Part shown: one piece after another, positions 8,479 through 16,523 of the stretch
Layout: every line of letters begins with the position of its first letter
Position numbering within the stretch: the first letter of the stretch is position 1
Source of the DNA: Sphingomonas sp. CROZ-RG-20F-R02-07
GTDB lineage: Bacteria; Pseudomonadota; Alphaproteobacteria; Sphingomonadales; Sphingomonadaceae
Length of the DNA: 64,000 nucleotides
Assembly (NCBI RefSeq): GCF_022662335.1
Contig: NZ_JAKNQJ010000010.1
Coordinates: 1-64,000, forward strand
Reading direction: 5' to 3'
Notes under the pieces: model-generated
Database searches by the model: none
Told to the model about the DNA's origin: nothing
Seen by the model: the letters and a program-made list of their open reading frames with translations, nothing else
Program-made: the position numbers and the translations under genes

Positions 8479-9786
8479 ATGGCGCAACATGATACGCAGG
8501 ACGCGCGTCTCGCCAGCCTGTTGCGGGCCGCGGTCGCTGCGCGGGGCGCCCGCGATCCGGCCGCGGAGATGCGCGCGCTGCGCAACGTGTTGGCGCTCGA
8601 TCCCGCCAATCCCTCCGCGCTGAACGCGCTCGGCATGCTTGCGCTCGGCACACGCGACTTCGCTGCGGCGGACAGCCATTTCACCGCTGCGGCGAACGCC
8701 GATCCCGCGGCACCACCCCTCTGGCTGAACGTCGCCAACGCGCGCCGCCAGCGCGGCGATACCGAGGGCGAACGCACGGCACTCCACCGCATCCTCCAGA
8801 TCGACCAGCGCCACCTGATGGCGACGCTCCGCCTCGCCGAGCTCCACGAACGGCTGGGTGAACTGCCTCAGGCGGGCGTGCGCTGGGGCGCCGTCCTCGC
8901 GATCGTGCAGATGATGCCAGAAGCGCCAGCTGCCCTCGAACCGATAATCGCGCACGCGCAGCGCTTCGTGCTGGAGCGCAGCGCCGCGTTCGGCGAAGCG
9001 GTGGATGCCGGGCTCGCACCGGCGCGCGCGGCGATCGATCCGTCCGAACGGCGCCGCTTCGACGCCTGTATCGATACGCTGCTCGGGCGTCGGCGGATCT
9101 ACGTCAACGAATGCCACGGGATGCGTTTTCCGTTTCTCCCGGCGGACGAGTTCTTCGACCGGCGGCTGACGCCGTGGCTGACGAAGATTGAAGCGCAGAC
9201 GGATGCGATCCGCGCGGAATGCGCGGCATTGTTGCGCGGCGGGGATGCCGGGTTCGAGCCCTATGTCGCGATGGATGCGGGAACGCCGGAAAACATATGG
9301 TCCGGCCTCGACCATTCGCTCGACTGGAGCGCCTTCTACCTGCTGCGCTATGGCAAGCGGGAGGACGCGGCACAGGCCGCCTGTCCGATCACCACCGCAG
9401 CGCTCGATGCCATGCCGCTGAACGACATGCCCGGCCGTGGTCCCACCGCCTTCTTCTCGATCCTGAAGCCCCGAACCCGCCTGCCCGCGCACAGCGGGGT
9501 CAGTAATGCGCGCGCGACGGTTCACCTGCCGCTGATCGTCCCGCCGGGCTGCGGCTTCCGCGTCGGCGGGGAGACGCGCAAATGGGTCGAAGGCCATGCC
9601 TTCGCGTTCGACGATACGATCGAGCACGAAGCGTGGAACGACAGCGACCAGCTTCGTGCCGTCCTGATCTTCGATGCCTGGAACCCGCACATCACGCCGG
9701 TCGAGCAGGATCTGCTGCGGCGATTCTTCATGGTCGCCGACGCCAGCGGCCACGATCCCGGAGGCGCTGCCACGATCGCGGACTGA
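8479..9786 (+). CDS. TPR protein with aspartyl/asparaginyl beta-hydroxylase domain
   Basis: 435 aa. Residues about 1-150 are TPR-like helices (LALDPANPSALNALGMLAL). The C-terminal 200 residues match the aspartyl/asparaginyl beta-hydroxylase fold, a Fe(II)/2-oxoglutarate oxygenase: LPAHSGVSNARATVHLPL with H338, and FAFDDTIEHEAWN with H383 as the likely iron ligands, followed by RAVLIFDAW. The family hydroxylates Asp or Asn side chains in proteins or peptides. No secretion signal, so it is cytoplasmic. It is convergent with a paralogue (9793-10944) with only 6 bp between stops. Confidence 0.85.
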   Translation: MAQHDTQDARLASLLRAAVAARGARDPAAEMRALRNVLALDPANPSALNALGMLALGTRDFAAADSHFTAAANADPAAPPLWLNVANARRQRGDTEGERTALHRILQIDQRHLMATLRLAELHERLGELPQAGVRWGAVLAIVQMMPEAPAALEPIIAHAQRFVLERSAAFGEAVDAGLAPARAAIDPSERRRFDACIDTLLGRRRIYVNECHGMRFPFLPADEFFDRRLTPWLTKIEAQTDAIRAECAALLRGGDAGFEPYVAMDAGTPENIWSGLDHSLDWSAFYLLRYGKREDAAQAACPITTAALDAMPLNDMPGRGPTAFFSILKPRTRLPAHSGVSNARATVHLPLIVPPGCGFRVGGETRKWVEGHAFAFDDTIEHEAWNDSDQLRAVLIFDAWNPHITPVEQDLLRRFFMVADASGHDPGGAATIAD

Positions 9787-9792
9787 CGGGGC

Positions 9793-10944
9793 TCAGCCTT
9801 CGTCGACGAAGGCGCCGACCGCGCCGAACAACACGGTCAGCGCCGCGCGCTCGTCCGCGCTCAGCTCGGGGCGCCAGATTTCGAACAGCAGTACGGTGCG
9901 GTCGCTCGTGCCACGGTTCCATGCCTCGTGCTCGATCGAATCGTCGAACACCAGCGCCTCGCCCACGCGCCATTCGCGCGTCTGCGAACCGACACGCAAC
10001 GCCGCCCCCGGTGGTGCGATCAGCGGCACATGGACGATCAGCCGGGTGTTGAGCAGGCCGTGATGCGGCTGGATGTGCGTTCCCGGCGTCAGCTTGGAGA
10101 AGAGCGCCATCGGCGAACGCTCGGGAATGATCGGCATCGGCGCACTCGCCAGCGCCGTCATCGTGGCCGGACAACGATCGGCGATTCCGGGTACGGGCGC
10201 GCCCGCCTTCCAGAGATAGCAGGCGCTCCAGCGCGGATCGTCGCGCAGGGGATTGGGGGCAGGGGGGCGCCCGGCATGCGTCTCGACATAGGGCGCGAAG
10301 GCGTCCCCGGCGAGGACCGCCTGCAATTCGCCGAGCATGGCCGCGCTCGCCGCCTCGACGGCTTCGAGCCACGGGAACATCGTGCGCGGGAAGAACTCCA
10401 TCTGCGGCAGGCCCGGGAAATAGAAGCTCGACGGGCGCTGGAGGAAGATCTCGGCCTTGCCCGTCAGCAGGTCGATGGCGTGCGCGACGCGGGGGAGGCC
10501 CGCCATGTCCGCGATCCCGGCCGATTCGAGCCGCGCATGAAGGTGCGCCTCATAAAGCGGTCCGGCGTTTTCGAGATAGGCCCGCGCGCGGTGCAGGTCG
10601 GGGTGGAGCGTGGCCGGCACGGCGGCCGGGTTCGCGTTCGCGTTCGCCAGCGCGGCCTGGTAGAAGGCACTGGCCGCGCGAACGTCGCCGTCGCCCAGAA
10701 GATCGCCGCTCATCAGCAACGCAGCGACGTGACCGGGCTGGCGCGCCAGCAAACGCCCGAGTGCGACCTGCGCACCGGCCGTGTCGCCGAGCGAGCGACA
10801 GGCCTGCGCCAGGGGAAACAGGGCACGGGGATCGTCGGCGATGCCGATGAACCGCGCCTGGGCAAGCCGGGCGTCGCCGCACCGCAAGGCCGCCAATCCC
10901 TCTTCCAGGACCTGTGCCGTATCGATCGCTTCGAAATCCGCCAT
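9793..10944 (-). CDS. Second TPR-aspartyl/asparaginyl beta-hydroxylase-like protein
   Basis: 383 aa, same architecture as the neighbour at 8479: N-terminal repeat helices (LFPLAQACRSLGDTAGAQV), then a cupin-type hydroxylase domain with IQPHHGLLNTRLIVHVPL, GAALRVGSQTREWRVGEAL and VFDDSIEHEAWN. I start at ATG 10944 (MADFEAID) behind AAAGAACGAGG; the open frame reaches 11028. The catalytic segments are clearly similar in the two proteins but the TPR parts have diverged, which suggests an old duplication with different targets. Substrate unknown. Confidence 0.85.
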   Translation of the reverse strand: MADFEAIDTAQVLEEGLAALRCGDARLAQARFIGIADDPRALFPLAQACRSLGDTAGAQVALGRLLARQPGHVAALLMSGDLLGDGDVRAASAFYQAALANANANPAAVPATLHPDLHRARAYLENAGPLYEAHLHARLESAGIADMAGLPRVAHAIDLLTGKAEIFLQRPSSFYFPGLPQMEFFPRTMFPWLEAVEAASAAMLGELQAVLAGDAFAPYVETHAGRPPAPNPLRDDPRWSACYLWKAGAPVPGIADRCPATMTALASAPMPIIPERSPMALFSKLTPGTHIQPHHGLLNTRLIVHVPLIAPPGAALRVGSQTREWRVGEALVFDDSIEHEAWNRGTSDRTVLLFEIWRPELSADERAALTVLFGAVGAFVDEG

Positions 10945-11099
10945 GCCTCGTTCTTTACCTGTCAGCAGCCCCTGCGAAAACCTGTGACTACGCCTTCGGT
11001 GTGAGAGGATCCTGAACCCTCGATCCATCGATTTCCAATCCTAAATCCTATGGGATTCGGTGGATACCGCATTATCATCCCCGCCACGGGAGACGTTCG

Positions 11100-12230
11100 A
11101 TGCTTTTGTTCGCATTGCTGCTGGCCGGCCAGGCGGCCACATCCGATATCGTCGTCAACGGCAAGCGGCTCGACGACGCAGCGGCGATGTGTGCGAAGCG
11201 GCAATGCACGCCCCTCCAGGATGCGCGCGTATCGATCGCGCTGGCGGAACGCGCCTTTCGTTCCGGCGACTATCTGACGGCGAAGCATATCCTGGCCGTG
11301 GCGGTAGCACGCGAGCGCGGGAACGCGGCGTCCGATCCCAAACCCGTTGCGGCGCTATATGAGGCGTATGCGACCGTGGCGATCCAGGACGGCGACGAAA
11401 ACGTCTATCGTCGCGCGGTCGGCAGCCAAGTCCGCACCCTCCGCGACAATCTTCCTGCGAACGATCCGGCCGTGCTCGATGCGGCGTTCGCCACGGGAGA
11501 CATGTGGATGAAGCTGCGCGATTTTCGCAATGCCGAACAGGCCTATGCCGCGGTCGAACACAGGGCAACCGCGGCAGGGCAAAACCGGATCGCCATCCTG
11601 GCCGCCATGCGCCGGATCGGCTTGGTCGGTGGCGATGCGAACGGTGCGACGGCCAACGCCATGCTCGCCAAGCTGGAAGCACGCCCCGGTGCCGACGATC
11701 CGACAATCCGGCCCGCCATGCGCGTCCTGCGGCTACGAATCGCGGCGCGGGGCGGAGACGACAGCCAGATCGATGCCATCGTGCGCGATATCGGCCACGA
11801 TCAGTCCACCCGGCCCGTACTCATCTGGGCACCACCCTATCCCGAGACCGGGGAGGCCGCCGCCCGTGACGACGAGCGCCGTTTCAGTTTCCGCGATCCG
11901 GCCTCACCGCAATCATCGGAGAACAGCCCCTATCGCTGGGCGGATGTCGGCTTCTGGATTCGGCCGGATGGCCATACGGACGAGGTTACCGTGCTGCGTG
12001 GCACCCCATCCCGCAATTGGATCAAGGCGTATCTGCCGGTCGTCGCCGCGCGCCGTTATACCGGATCCGCCACGGCCACAGGCCAGGGCGTGTACCGGGT
12101 CGAGCGCTTCACCGAACGCCCCACCTACGTCGCTCCCATAGGCAGCCTGATCCAGCGGCGGGCGGGCCCGGTACGGCTCGAGGTGCTCGACCTCACCGGC
12201 GCATCCGCTCCGATGCCGGTCCGATCCTGA
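11100..12230 (+). CDS. Hypothetical envelope protein with TPR-like helices and TonB-C-like end
   Basis: 376 aa. A short N-terminal signal (LLFALLLAGQAATS) is followed by DIVVNGKRLDD, two cysteines (MCAKRQCTP), an alpha-helical repeat region (about 40-230) and a beta-rich C terminus (WADVGFWIRPDGHTDEVTV, then YRVERFTERPTY). The last part resembles the TonB C-terminal or energy-transducer-like domains found in many sphingomonad periplasmic proteins. It could help assemble envelope complexes, but this is not established. It is divergent from the hydroxylase-like gene ending its start at 10944. Confidence 0.7.
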   Translation: MLLFALLLAGQAATSDIVVNGKRLDDAAAMCAKRQCTPLQDARVSIALAERAFRSGDYLTAKHILAVAVARERGNAASDPKPVAALYEAYATVAIQDGDENVYRRAVGSQVRTLRDNLPANDPAVLDAAFATGDMWMKLRDFRNAEQAYAAVEHRATAAGQNRIAILAAMRRIGLVGGDANGATANAMLAKLEARPGADDPTIRPAMRVLRLRIAARGGDDSQIDAIVRDIGHDQSTRPVLIWAPPYPETGEAAARDDERRFSFRDPASPQSSENSPYRWADVGFWIRPDGHTDEVTVLRGTPSRNWIKAYLPVVAARRYTGSATATGQGVYRVERFTERPTYVAPIGSLIQRRAGPVRLEVLDLTGASAPMPVRS

Positions 12231-12453
12231 CCGACCGACCGGCGACGATCGCGGGAGCACGTCCAGCGATACGGAGGGGTGACGAAGCCGTCTCCGCCTA
12301 TGCACATCATACCTCGCCTGCCCCGGCGGGCAACGATGAGGCTCCTGCCGCGGATTCGATTCAGCCGGATCGGCCTGATGCAGACAATGGAAGGGCTCCA
12401 GCGTCAGCACTATTGCCATTCCGACGCGACCAAGGATCGTGCTGGAGAGCGGA

Positions 12454-12663
12454 ATGCCAGGCCTCAACGACACCGACGCGCTTTGTTATCAGGCGGTGAT
12501 CGCGGAAGATCTGGCGCAGACGCTCCCTTGCGCCTTGGATCGCATGCATTATGCGATGGTCGCGCAGGAATACCGGGCCAGCGCGGCATCGATCGTCGAG
12601 CAATATCGGCAACTTGGCGAACGTGTCGCAAATCACGCCCGGTGCCTCGCGCACGTCGATTGA
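12454..12663 (+). CDS. Small hypothetical protein
   Basis: 69 aa, cytoplasmic and helical (NDTDALCYQAVIAEDL, then YRASAASIVEQYRQLGERV). ATG 12454 has GGAG about 9 nt upstream; a GTG at 12439 is also possible. I do not recognise the family. Codon use matches the surroundings, which is the main reason to keep it. Positions 12231-12453 before it hold no recognisable feature. Confidence 0.45.
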   Translation: MPGLNDTDALCYQAVIAEDLAQTLPCALDRMHYAMVAQEYRASAASIVEQYRQLGERVANHARCLAHVD

Positions 12664-12699
12664 TCCGCCGCGCCGGCCAAGTCTTTCAAATCACTTGCC

Positions 12700-13836
12700 T
12701 CAAAGAAACCCCTCACCCGCATGCTCGCGGAACCGCTCGTGGTCGCGCACATACTCCGCCACCATCTCGAGCGAAGCATGCCGGCTATGCTCCTTCATCT
12801 TGAACAGATTGGCGTTCTGCCGCCCCGCCTCGGTCAGGAAACCCGCGCGCAGCGAATGGCCCGAGAACATCTCGGGCGGATAGCCCGCCGCGACCGCTGC
12901 GGCCTTGACCACCAGCGCCACGCCCTGCGCGCTCATAGGCTTGTCGGTCAGCCGGCCCTGAGGCGTGAGCTTGCGGAAGACGGGGCCGCTTGCGATCCCG
13001 GCCTTCGCCAGCCAGGCGCGGTAATGGCGCACCGGTTCCAGGCGACGCCCGTCGGGAATGGCGACGCTGTGGCCCTTGCCCTCCTGGTCGGTCTTGGACG
13101 CGGCGATGCGGACGAGGAGGCCGCGCGCGTCCTCGGACACACGGCCGACGGTGATCGCGACGAGCTCGGAACGGCGGAACGCGCCCGCCATCCCGATCGC
13201 CAGCAGCGCGCGGTCGCGGTGCGCGCGCAGATCGTCGCCGGTGACACAGCGCAGCATGTCGCGCAGCACGTCGCCGTCCGCTGCGCGCTTGCGCGCCGGC
13301 AGGTCGTCGCGCTTGTCGCGGCGGATCGCGCGCATCGCCTTGTCGAGCCGCGCGGCGTCGGGCTGCGAGGTCGGAGGCTCGACGTCGGCCGCGCGGTGCG
13401 CGAACACGATCGCGGCGAGGCGGCGGCCGATCGTCGACCGGCCGAGCGGGACGGGGGGCTTGGGCGGCTGCACGCGGCCGCGCTTCGTCCGGCGCGGTTC
13501 GGCGGGCACGAAGCCGCGCTCCGCCAGCAACGTCAGGAACGCCGCGACCGTCGACGGCGTCGCGGGCAGCGCCCGATAGCCATTCTCCGCGCACCACGCG
13601 CAAAAAAGCCGCCAGTCGGATTGATAGGCGCGCAGCGTCGCATCGGCCGAAGCGCGCGCGACATAGCCGTCGACCCGCTCGCGGTCGTCCGGCGCGAGTT
13701 CGGGCAGGAACGGCGCGAGCGATGCCGGCGGATCGACGATCGCGGGCATGCCGGCCATGATCGCGTTCAGGTCGATGACCGAAGGTTGATCCGGCTCCTG
13801 CGCGTCGTCGCTGTGGTTCACGCCGGCTCCCCCCAT
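12700..13836 (-). CDS. Tyrosine-type site-specific recombinase (integrase)
   Basis: 378 aa. An N-terminal SAM-like DNA-binding domain (ASADATLRAYQSDWRLF) is followed by the catalytic domain with AFRRSELVAI (Arg about 221-222), ASKTDQEGKG (Lys 248), GHSLRAGF (His 327, Arg 330), SRHASL (His 353) and the nucleophile in VAEYVRD (Tyr 362). All catalytic residues are present. It stands alone with no excisionase, phage gene or tRNA beside it. Homologues are common on sphingomonad plasmids and genomic islands. It may be the relic of an integrated element or a resolvase. Confidence 0.92.
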   Translation of the reverse strand: MGGAGVNHSDDAQEPDQPSVIDLNAIMAGMPAIVDPPASLAPFLPELAPDDRERVDGYVARASADATLRAYQSDWRLFCAWCAENGYRALPATPSTVAAFLTLLAERGFVPAEPRRTKRGRVQPPKPPVPLGRSTIGRRLAAIVFAHRAADVEPPTSQPDAARLDKAMRAIRRDKRDDLPARKRAADGDVLRDMLRCVTGDDLRAHRDRALLAIGMAGAFRRSELVAITVGRVSEDARGLLVRIAASKTDQEGKGHSVAIPDGRRLEPVRHYRAWLAKAGIASGPVFRKLTPQGRLTDKPMSAQGVALVVKAAAVAAGYPPEMFSGHSLRAGFLTEAGRQNANLFKMKEHSRHASLEMVAEYVRDHERFREHAGEGFL

Positions 13837-14013
13837 GCCGCCCCGATCGGCCGTCCGGCGATAGCGCCCTGCCCTTTTGCCGACCAGATTCTTTTTAGCG
13901 GGAAGGAAGGTTATCGCTAATTAGAGGCCGGCTGGATCGACCGCGATCATCGGTCATCCCAGGCCGGAACCCGCCCATCGCGCTGCCTCGCCACGAACAT
14001 GCGCGAAGTCGCC

Positions 14014-14038
14014 GGAACGATGCTCCGTGCCGAACGCT
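14014..14038 (+). promoter_or_regulatory. Weak EcfG-like promoter candidate for the rhodopsin operon
   Basis: GGAAC (14014-14018), 16 nt, then CGCT (14035-14038), about 40 bp before the rhodopsin start. The alphaproteobacterial general-stress sigma factor EcfG prefers GGAAC-N16/17-CGTT, so the -10 has one mismatch. In a GC-rich genome such matches arise by chance. The rest of the 13837-14077 intergenic region shows nothing clear. Confidence 0.2.
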
Positions 14039-14077
14039 CTGCGGGGCACGGGAGCTTGCAAACAGGGAAAGCAGTCT

Positions 14078-14779
14078 ATGGTCATGTCACCATTTTTCGT
14101 GGGCTTCGTCATCATGGCGCTCGCGTCACTGGCGATCTACGCCAAGGGATCGAAGCTGCCGCCGGTGCGGCATCACACCTATTTCCACGCGACCGTGCCC
14201 TTCATCGCGGCGACCGCCTATCTGGCGATGACGTTCGGCATCGGCGACGTGCTGAAGATCGACGGCACCGTCACCCTGACGGCGCGCTATGCGGATTGGG
14301 CGATCACGACGCCGATCCTGCTCACCGGGCTGGTGCTGACGGCGCTGCACGAGCGCAAGGAAGCCTCGGGCTTTCTCGTGGCGATCATCGTCCTTGACGT
14401 GCTGATGGTCCTGACCGGATTGATCTCGTCGCTGGCGATCCTGCCGGTGATGAAGCTGGTGTGGTTCCTCTGGTCCACCGCGGCGTTCCTGGGCGTACTC
14501 TATATCCTGTGGGGGCCGCTGCGCGTGCTCAGCCGCAGCTATGGCGGGCCGCTCGACAGCGCCTACACCAAGAATCTGTCAATCCTGAGCATCGTGTGGG
14601 TGCTCTATCCGGTGGTCTTCGCGGTGGGGCCGGAGGGCGTGCAGGCGATCTCGCCGCTGGCCTCGGCCTGGGCGATCCTGGTGCTCGATGTCGTGGCCAA
14701 GGTGGTCTATGCCTTCATCGCCGCCAGCAACATTGAGATCGCGGTGCGCAACCTGCGCGACGAGGATTACCGCGCGTGA
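14078..14779 (+). CDS. Microbial rhodopsin, DTG-type probable proton pump
   Basis: 233 aa, seven hydrophobic helices. Helix C reads RYADWAITTPILLTG: Arg70, Asp73 (Schiff-base counterion, Asp85 of bacteriorhodopsin), Thr77, and Gly84 where a proton donor (Asp or Glu) normally sits. Helix G carries LVLDVVAKVVYAF with Asp204 and the retinal-binding Lys208. The D-T-G motif marks a proton-pump subgroup that, as I recall, is known from Sphingomonas and Pseudomonas. ATG 14078 follows CAGGGA; ATG 14084 is an alternative. Its stop overlaps the GTG start of the retinal-forming enzyme gene. Confidence 0.93.
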   Translation: MVMSPFFVGFVIMALASLAIYAKGSKLPPVRHHTYFHATVPFIAATAYLAMTFGIGDVLKIDGTVTLTARYADWAITTPILLTGLVLTALHERKEASGFLVAIIVLDVLMVLTGLISSLAILPVMKLVWFLWSTAAFLGVLYILWGPLRVLSRSYGGPLDSAYTKNLSILSIVWVLYPVVFAVGPEGVQAISPLASAWAILVLDVVAKVVYAFIAASNIEIAVRNLRDEDYRA

Positions 14780-15651
14780 TCCAGGCGCGCGCCCCGCTCA
14801 TCGGGTGGGGCGCGTTCCTGGCGGCGGGCATCGCCGCGGCGATGCTGGCGCTGGGCTGGCAATTCGCCTTTGCCGGCCTGGCGATCGGCCTGCTGGGTCT
14901 GCCGCACGGCGCGAGCGATCTCGCGGTCGTGGCGCCCGCGCGCCGGCCCGGCTTCCTCGCCAGCTATGTCGGCTGCATCGCGGCGGTGATGCTGGTGTGG
15001 CGGGCGGAGCCGGCGACGGCGCTGGCGCTGCTGCTGGCGCTGTCGGCGCTGCATTTCGCGATCGATGGCGATGCGCGGCATGGGGCCGTGCGCAACGTGG
15101 CACTCGGCCTGTTCCTCGTCGCCGGGCCGGCGCTGTTCCACCATGACGCGATCGCCGCATTGTTCGATGGGGCGACGGGCGATGCGCACGCCGCGACGCT
15201 GCTCGCCGGCACGCTGTGCGTCCTCGCGCCAGTCGCAACCGCGATCCTCGTCGCACATCTCATCAGCGATCGGGGCGATCCGCCCGAGCGCTGGATCGAG
15301 GGGATGGCAATCGCGCTCACGCTGGCGCTGCCGCCGCTCGTCGGTTTCGCGATCGGCTTCGTCCTGCTCCACGCGCGCGGCCAGACGACCGAGCGGCAGC
15401 ATGCGATCGGCTGCCCGACGCTTCGCGCCTATCTCGTCCGCGTGGCGCCGCTGATGGCCGGGGCGTTCGCCGTGCTCGCGCTGGTGGCGATCGAGACGCT
15501 GCGCGGAGGCTTCGGCCACGCGACCTTCCTGTTCGCCGGCATTGCCGCGCTGGCGGTGCCGCACATGCTGGTCACCCCGCTCTGGCGCCGCGCGCCATCG
15601 CCCGCCGGCCGGTCGCGCATCTGGCCGGCCATGACGGGGAACGGGCGTTGA
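14776..15651 (+). CDS. blh: Brp/Blh-family beta-carotene 15,15'-oxygenase
   Basis: 291 aa, polytopic membrane protein. It cleaves beta-carotene to two molecules of all-trans retinal, the rhodopsin chromophore. Family motifs visible are GLPHGASD (41-48), LSALHFAIDGD (about 90-99) and AVPHMLVTPLW near the C terminus; the histidines are probable iron ligands. The GTG start overlaps the rhodopsin stop by 4 nt (GTGA), and its own stop overlaps the next gene (TTGA), so the three genes are translationally coupled. The pairing with a rhodopsin supports both annotations. Confidence 0.93.
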   Translation: MIQARAPLIGWGAFLAAGIAAAMLALGWQFAFAGLAIGLLGLPHGASDLAVVAPARRPGFLASYVGCIAAVMLVWRAEPATALALLLALSALHFAIDGDARHGAVRNVALGLFLVAGPALFHHDAIAALFDGATGDAHAATLLAGTLCVLAPVATAILVAHLISDRGDPPERWIEGMAIALTLALPPLVGFAIGFVLLHARGQTTERQHAIGCPTLRAYLVRVAPLMAGAFAVLALVAIETLRGGFGHATFLFAGIAALAVPHMLVTPLWRRAPSPAGRSRIWPAMTGNGR

Positions 15652-16478
15652 GCGACGAACAGCAACCCGATTCCGGCCTGTCCGACGACGAGGTCAATGC
15701 CGTCGCGCAGCGCAAGGCGGGATCGGCCAAGGTCGTCCATGAGGTCATCCGGTTGCAGGGCGACGAGGAGCTCGACCGGCCGCTCGCATCGCTGCTGTTC
15801 TCGGCATTTGCCGCGGGCGTCGCGATCAGCGCCTCGATCCTCGCCGAAGCGTCGCTTGCGGTCCGGCTGCCCGAGGCGCCCTGGCGCGAGCTCGTCGTGT
15901 CGCTCGGCTATACGGTCGGCTTCGTGCTGGTGATCCTCGGCAATCTCCAGCTCTTCACCGAGACCACCGTCACCGCGGTGCTGCCGCTCGCCACGCACCC
16001 GACGCTGCGCAACCTGAAGCGGCTGCTGCGGCTATGGGCGGCGGTGCTGCTCGCGAACCTGGCGGGCACGTTCCTCGTCGCGCTGCTGATGGCGAAGCGG
16101 ATCCTGATGTCCGCCGACCAGCTCGACGCCGCGATCGCGCTGTCGCGCACCGCGCTCGATCACGGCGCGGGCGACGTCCTGCTGCTCGGCATGCCGGCGG
16201 GCTTTCTGGTGGCGTCGATCGCCTGGATCCTGCCCAATGCGCGCGGCAGCGAGTTCTGGGTGGTGATGCTCGTCACCTATCTCGTCGCGATCGGCGGGTT
16301 CAGCCATGTCGTGGCCGGATCGGGCGAGGCGTGGCTGCTTGTGCTGACCGGGCGGATACCGTTCTCGGCCGCGATCCTCGGCTATATCCTGCCGTCGCTC
16401 GCGGGAAACATCATCGGGGGCACAGGGCTGTTCGCGGTGCTCGCGCACGGGCAGGTGCGCCCCGAGATCAAGGACTGA
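15648..16478 (+). CDS. Formate/nitrite transporter (FNT) family channel, YfdC-like
   Basis: 276 aa with a soluble acidic N terminus (SDEQQPDSGLSDDEVNAVAQ) and six hydrophobic segments. Family features include LGNLQLFTETT, GMPAGFLVASIAWILP and GGFSHVVAGSGEAW, whose His probably corresponds to the pore His of FocA-type channels. These channels move small monocarboxylates, nitrite or related acids, often with protons. The TTG start at 15648 overlaps the blh stop and starts the only frame with family similarity. The link to a proton-pumping rhodopsin is unusual; a proton-coupled weak-acid exchange is one possibility (inference). Confidence 0.85.
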   Translation: MSDEQQPDSGLSDDEVNAVAQRKAGSAKVVHEVIRLQGDEELDRPLASLLFSAFAAGVAISASILAEASLAVRLPEAPWRELVVSLGYTVGFVLVILGNLQLFTETTVTAVLPLATHPTLRNLKRLLRLWAAVLLANLAGTFLVALLMAKRILMSADQLDAAIALSRTALDHGAGDVLLLGMPAGFLVASIAWILPNARGSEFWVVMLVTYLVAIGGFSHVVAGSGEAWLLVLTGRIPFSAAILGYILPSLAGNIIGGTGLFAVLAHGQVRPEIKD

Positions 16479-16523
16479 CGAGGCCGGGGGCGGGGTCTCC
16501 CCTTCCGGGAAAACTCCGATCGA

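Noticed and set aside
12721..13920. A 399-codon plus-strand open frame opposite the tyrosine recombinase
   Set aside because: The minus strand carries all catalytic residues of a recombinase. The plus-strand protein is Arg-rich and featureless.
16479..16523. A G-rich/C-rich stem between the FNT and autotransporter genes as a bidirectional terminator
   Set aside because: The possible stem is short and has no T run on either strand, so the call cannot be supported.
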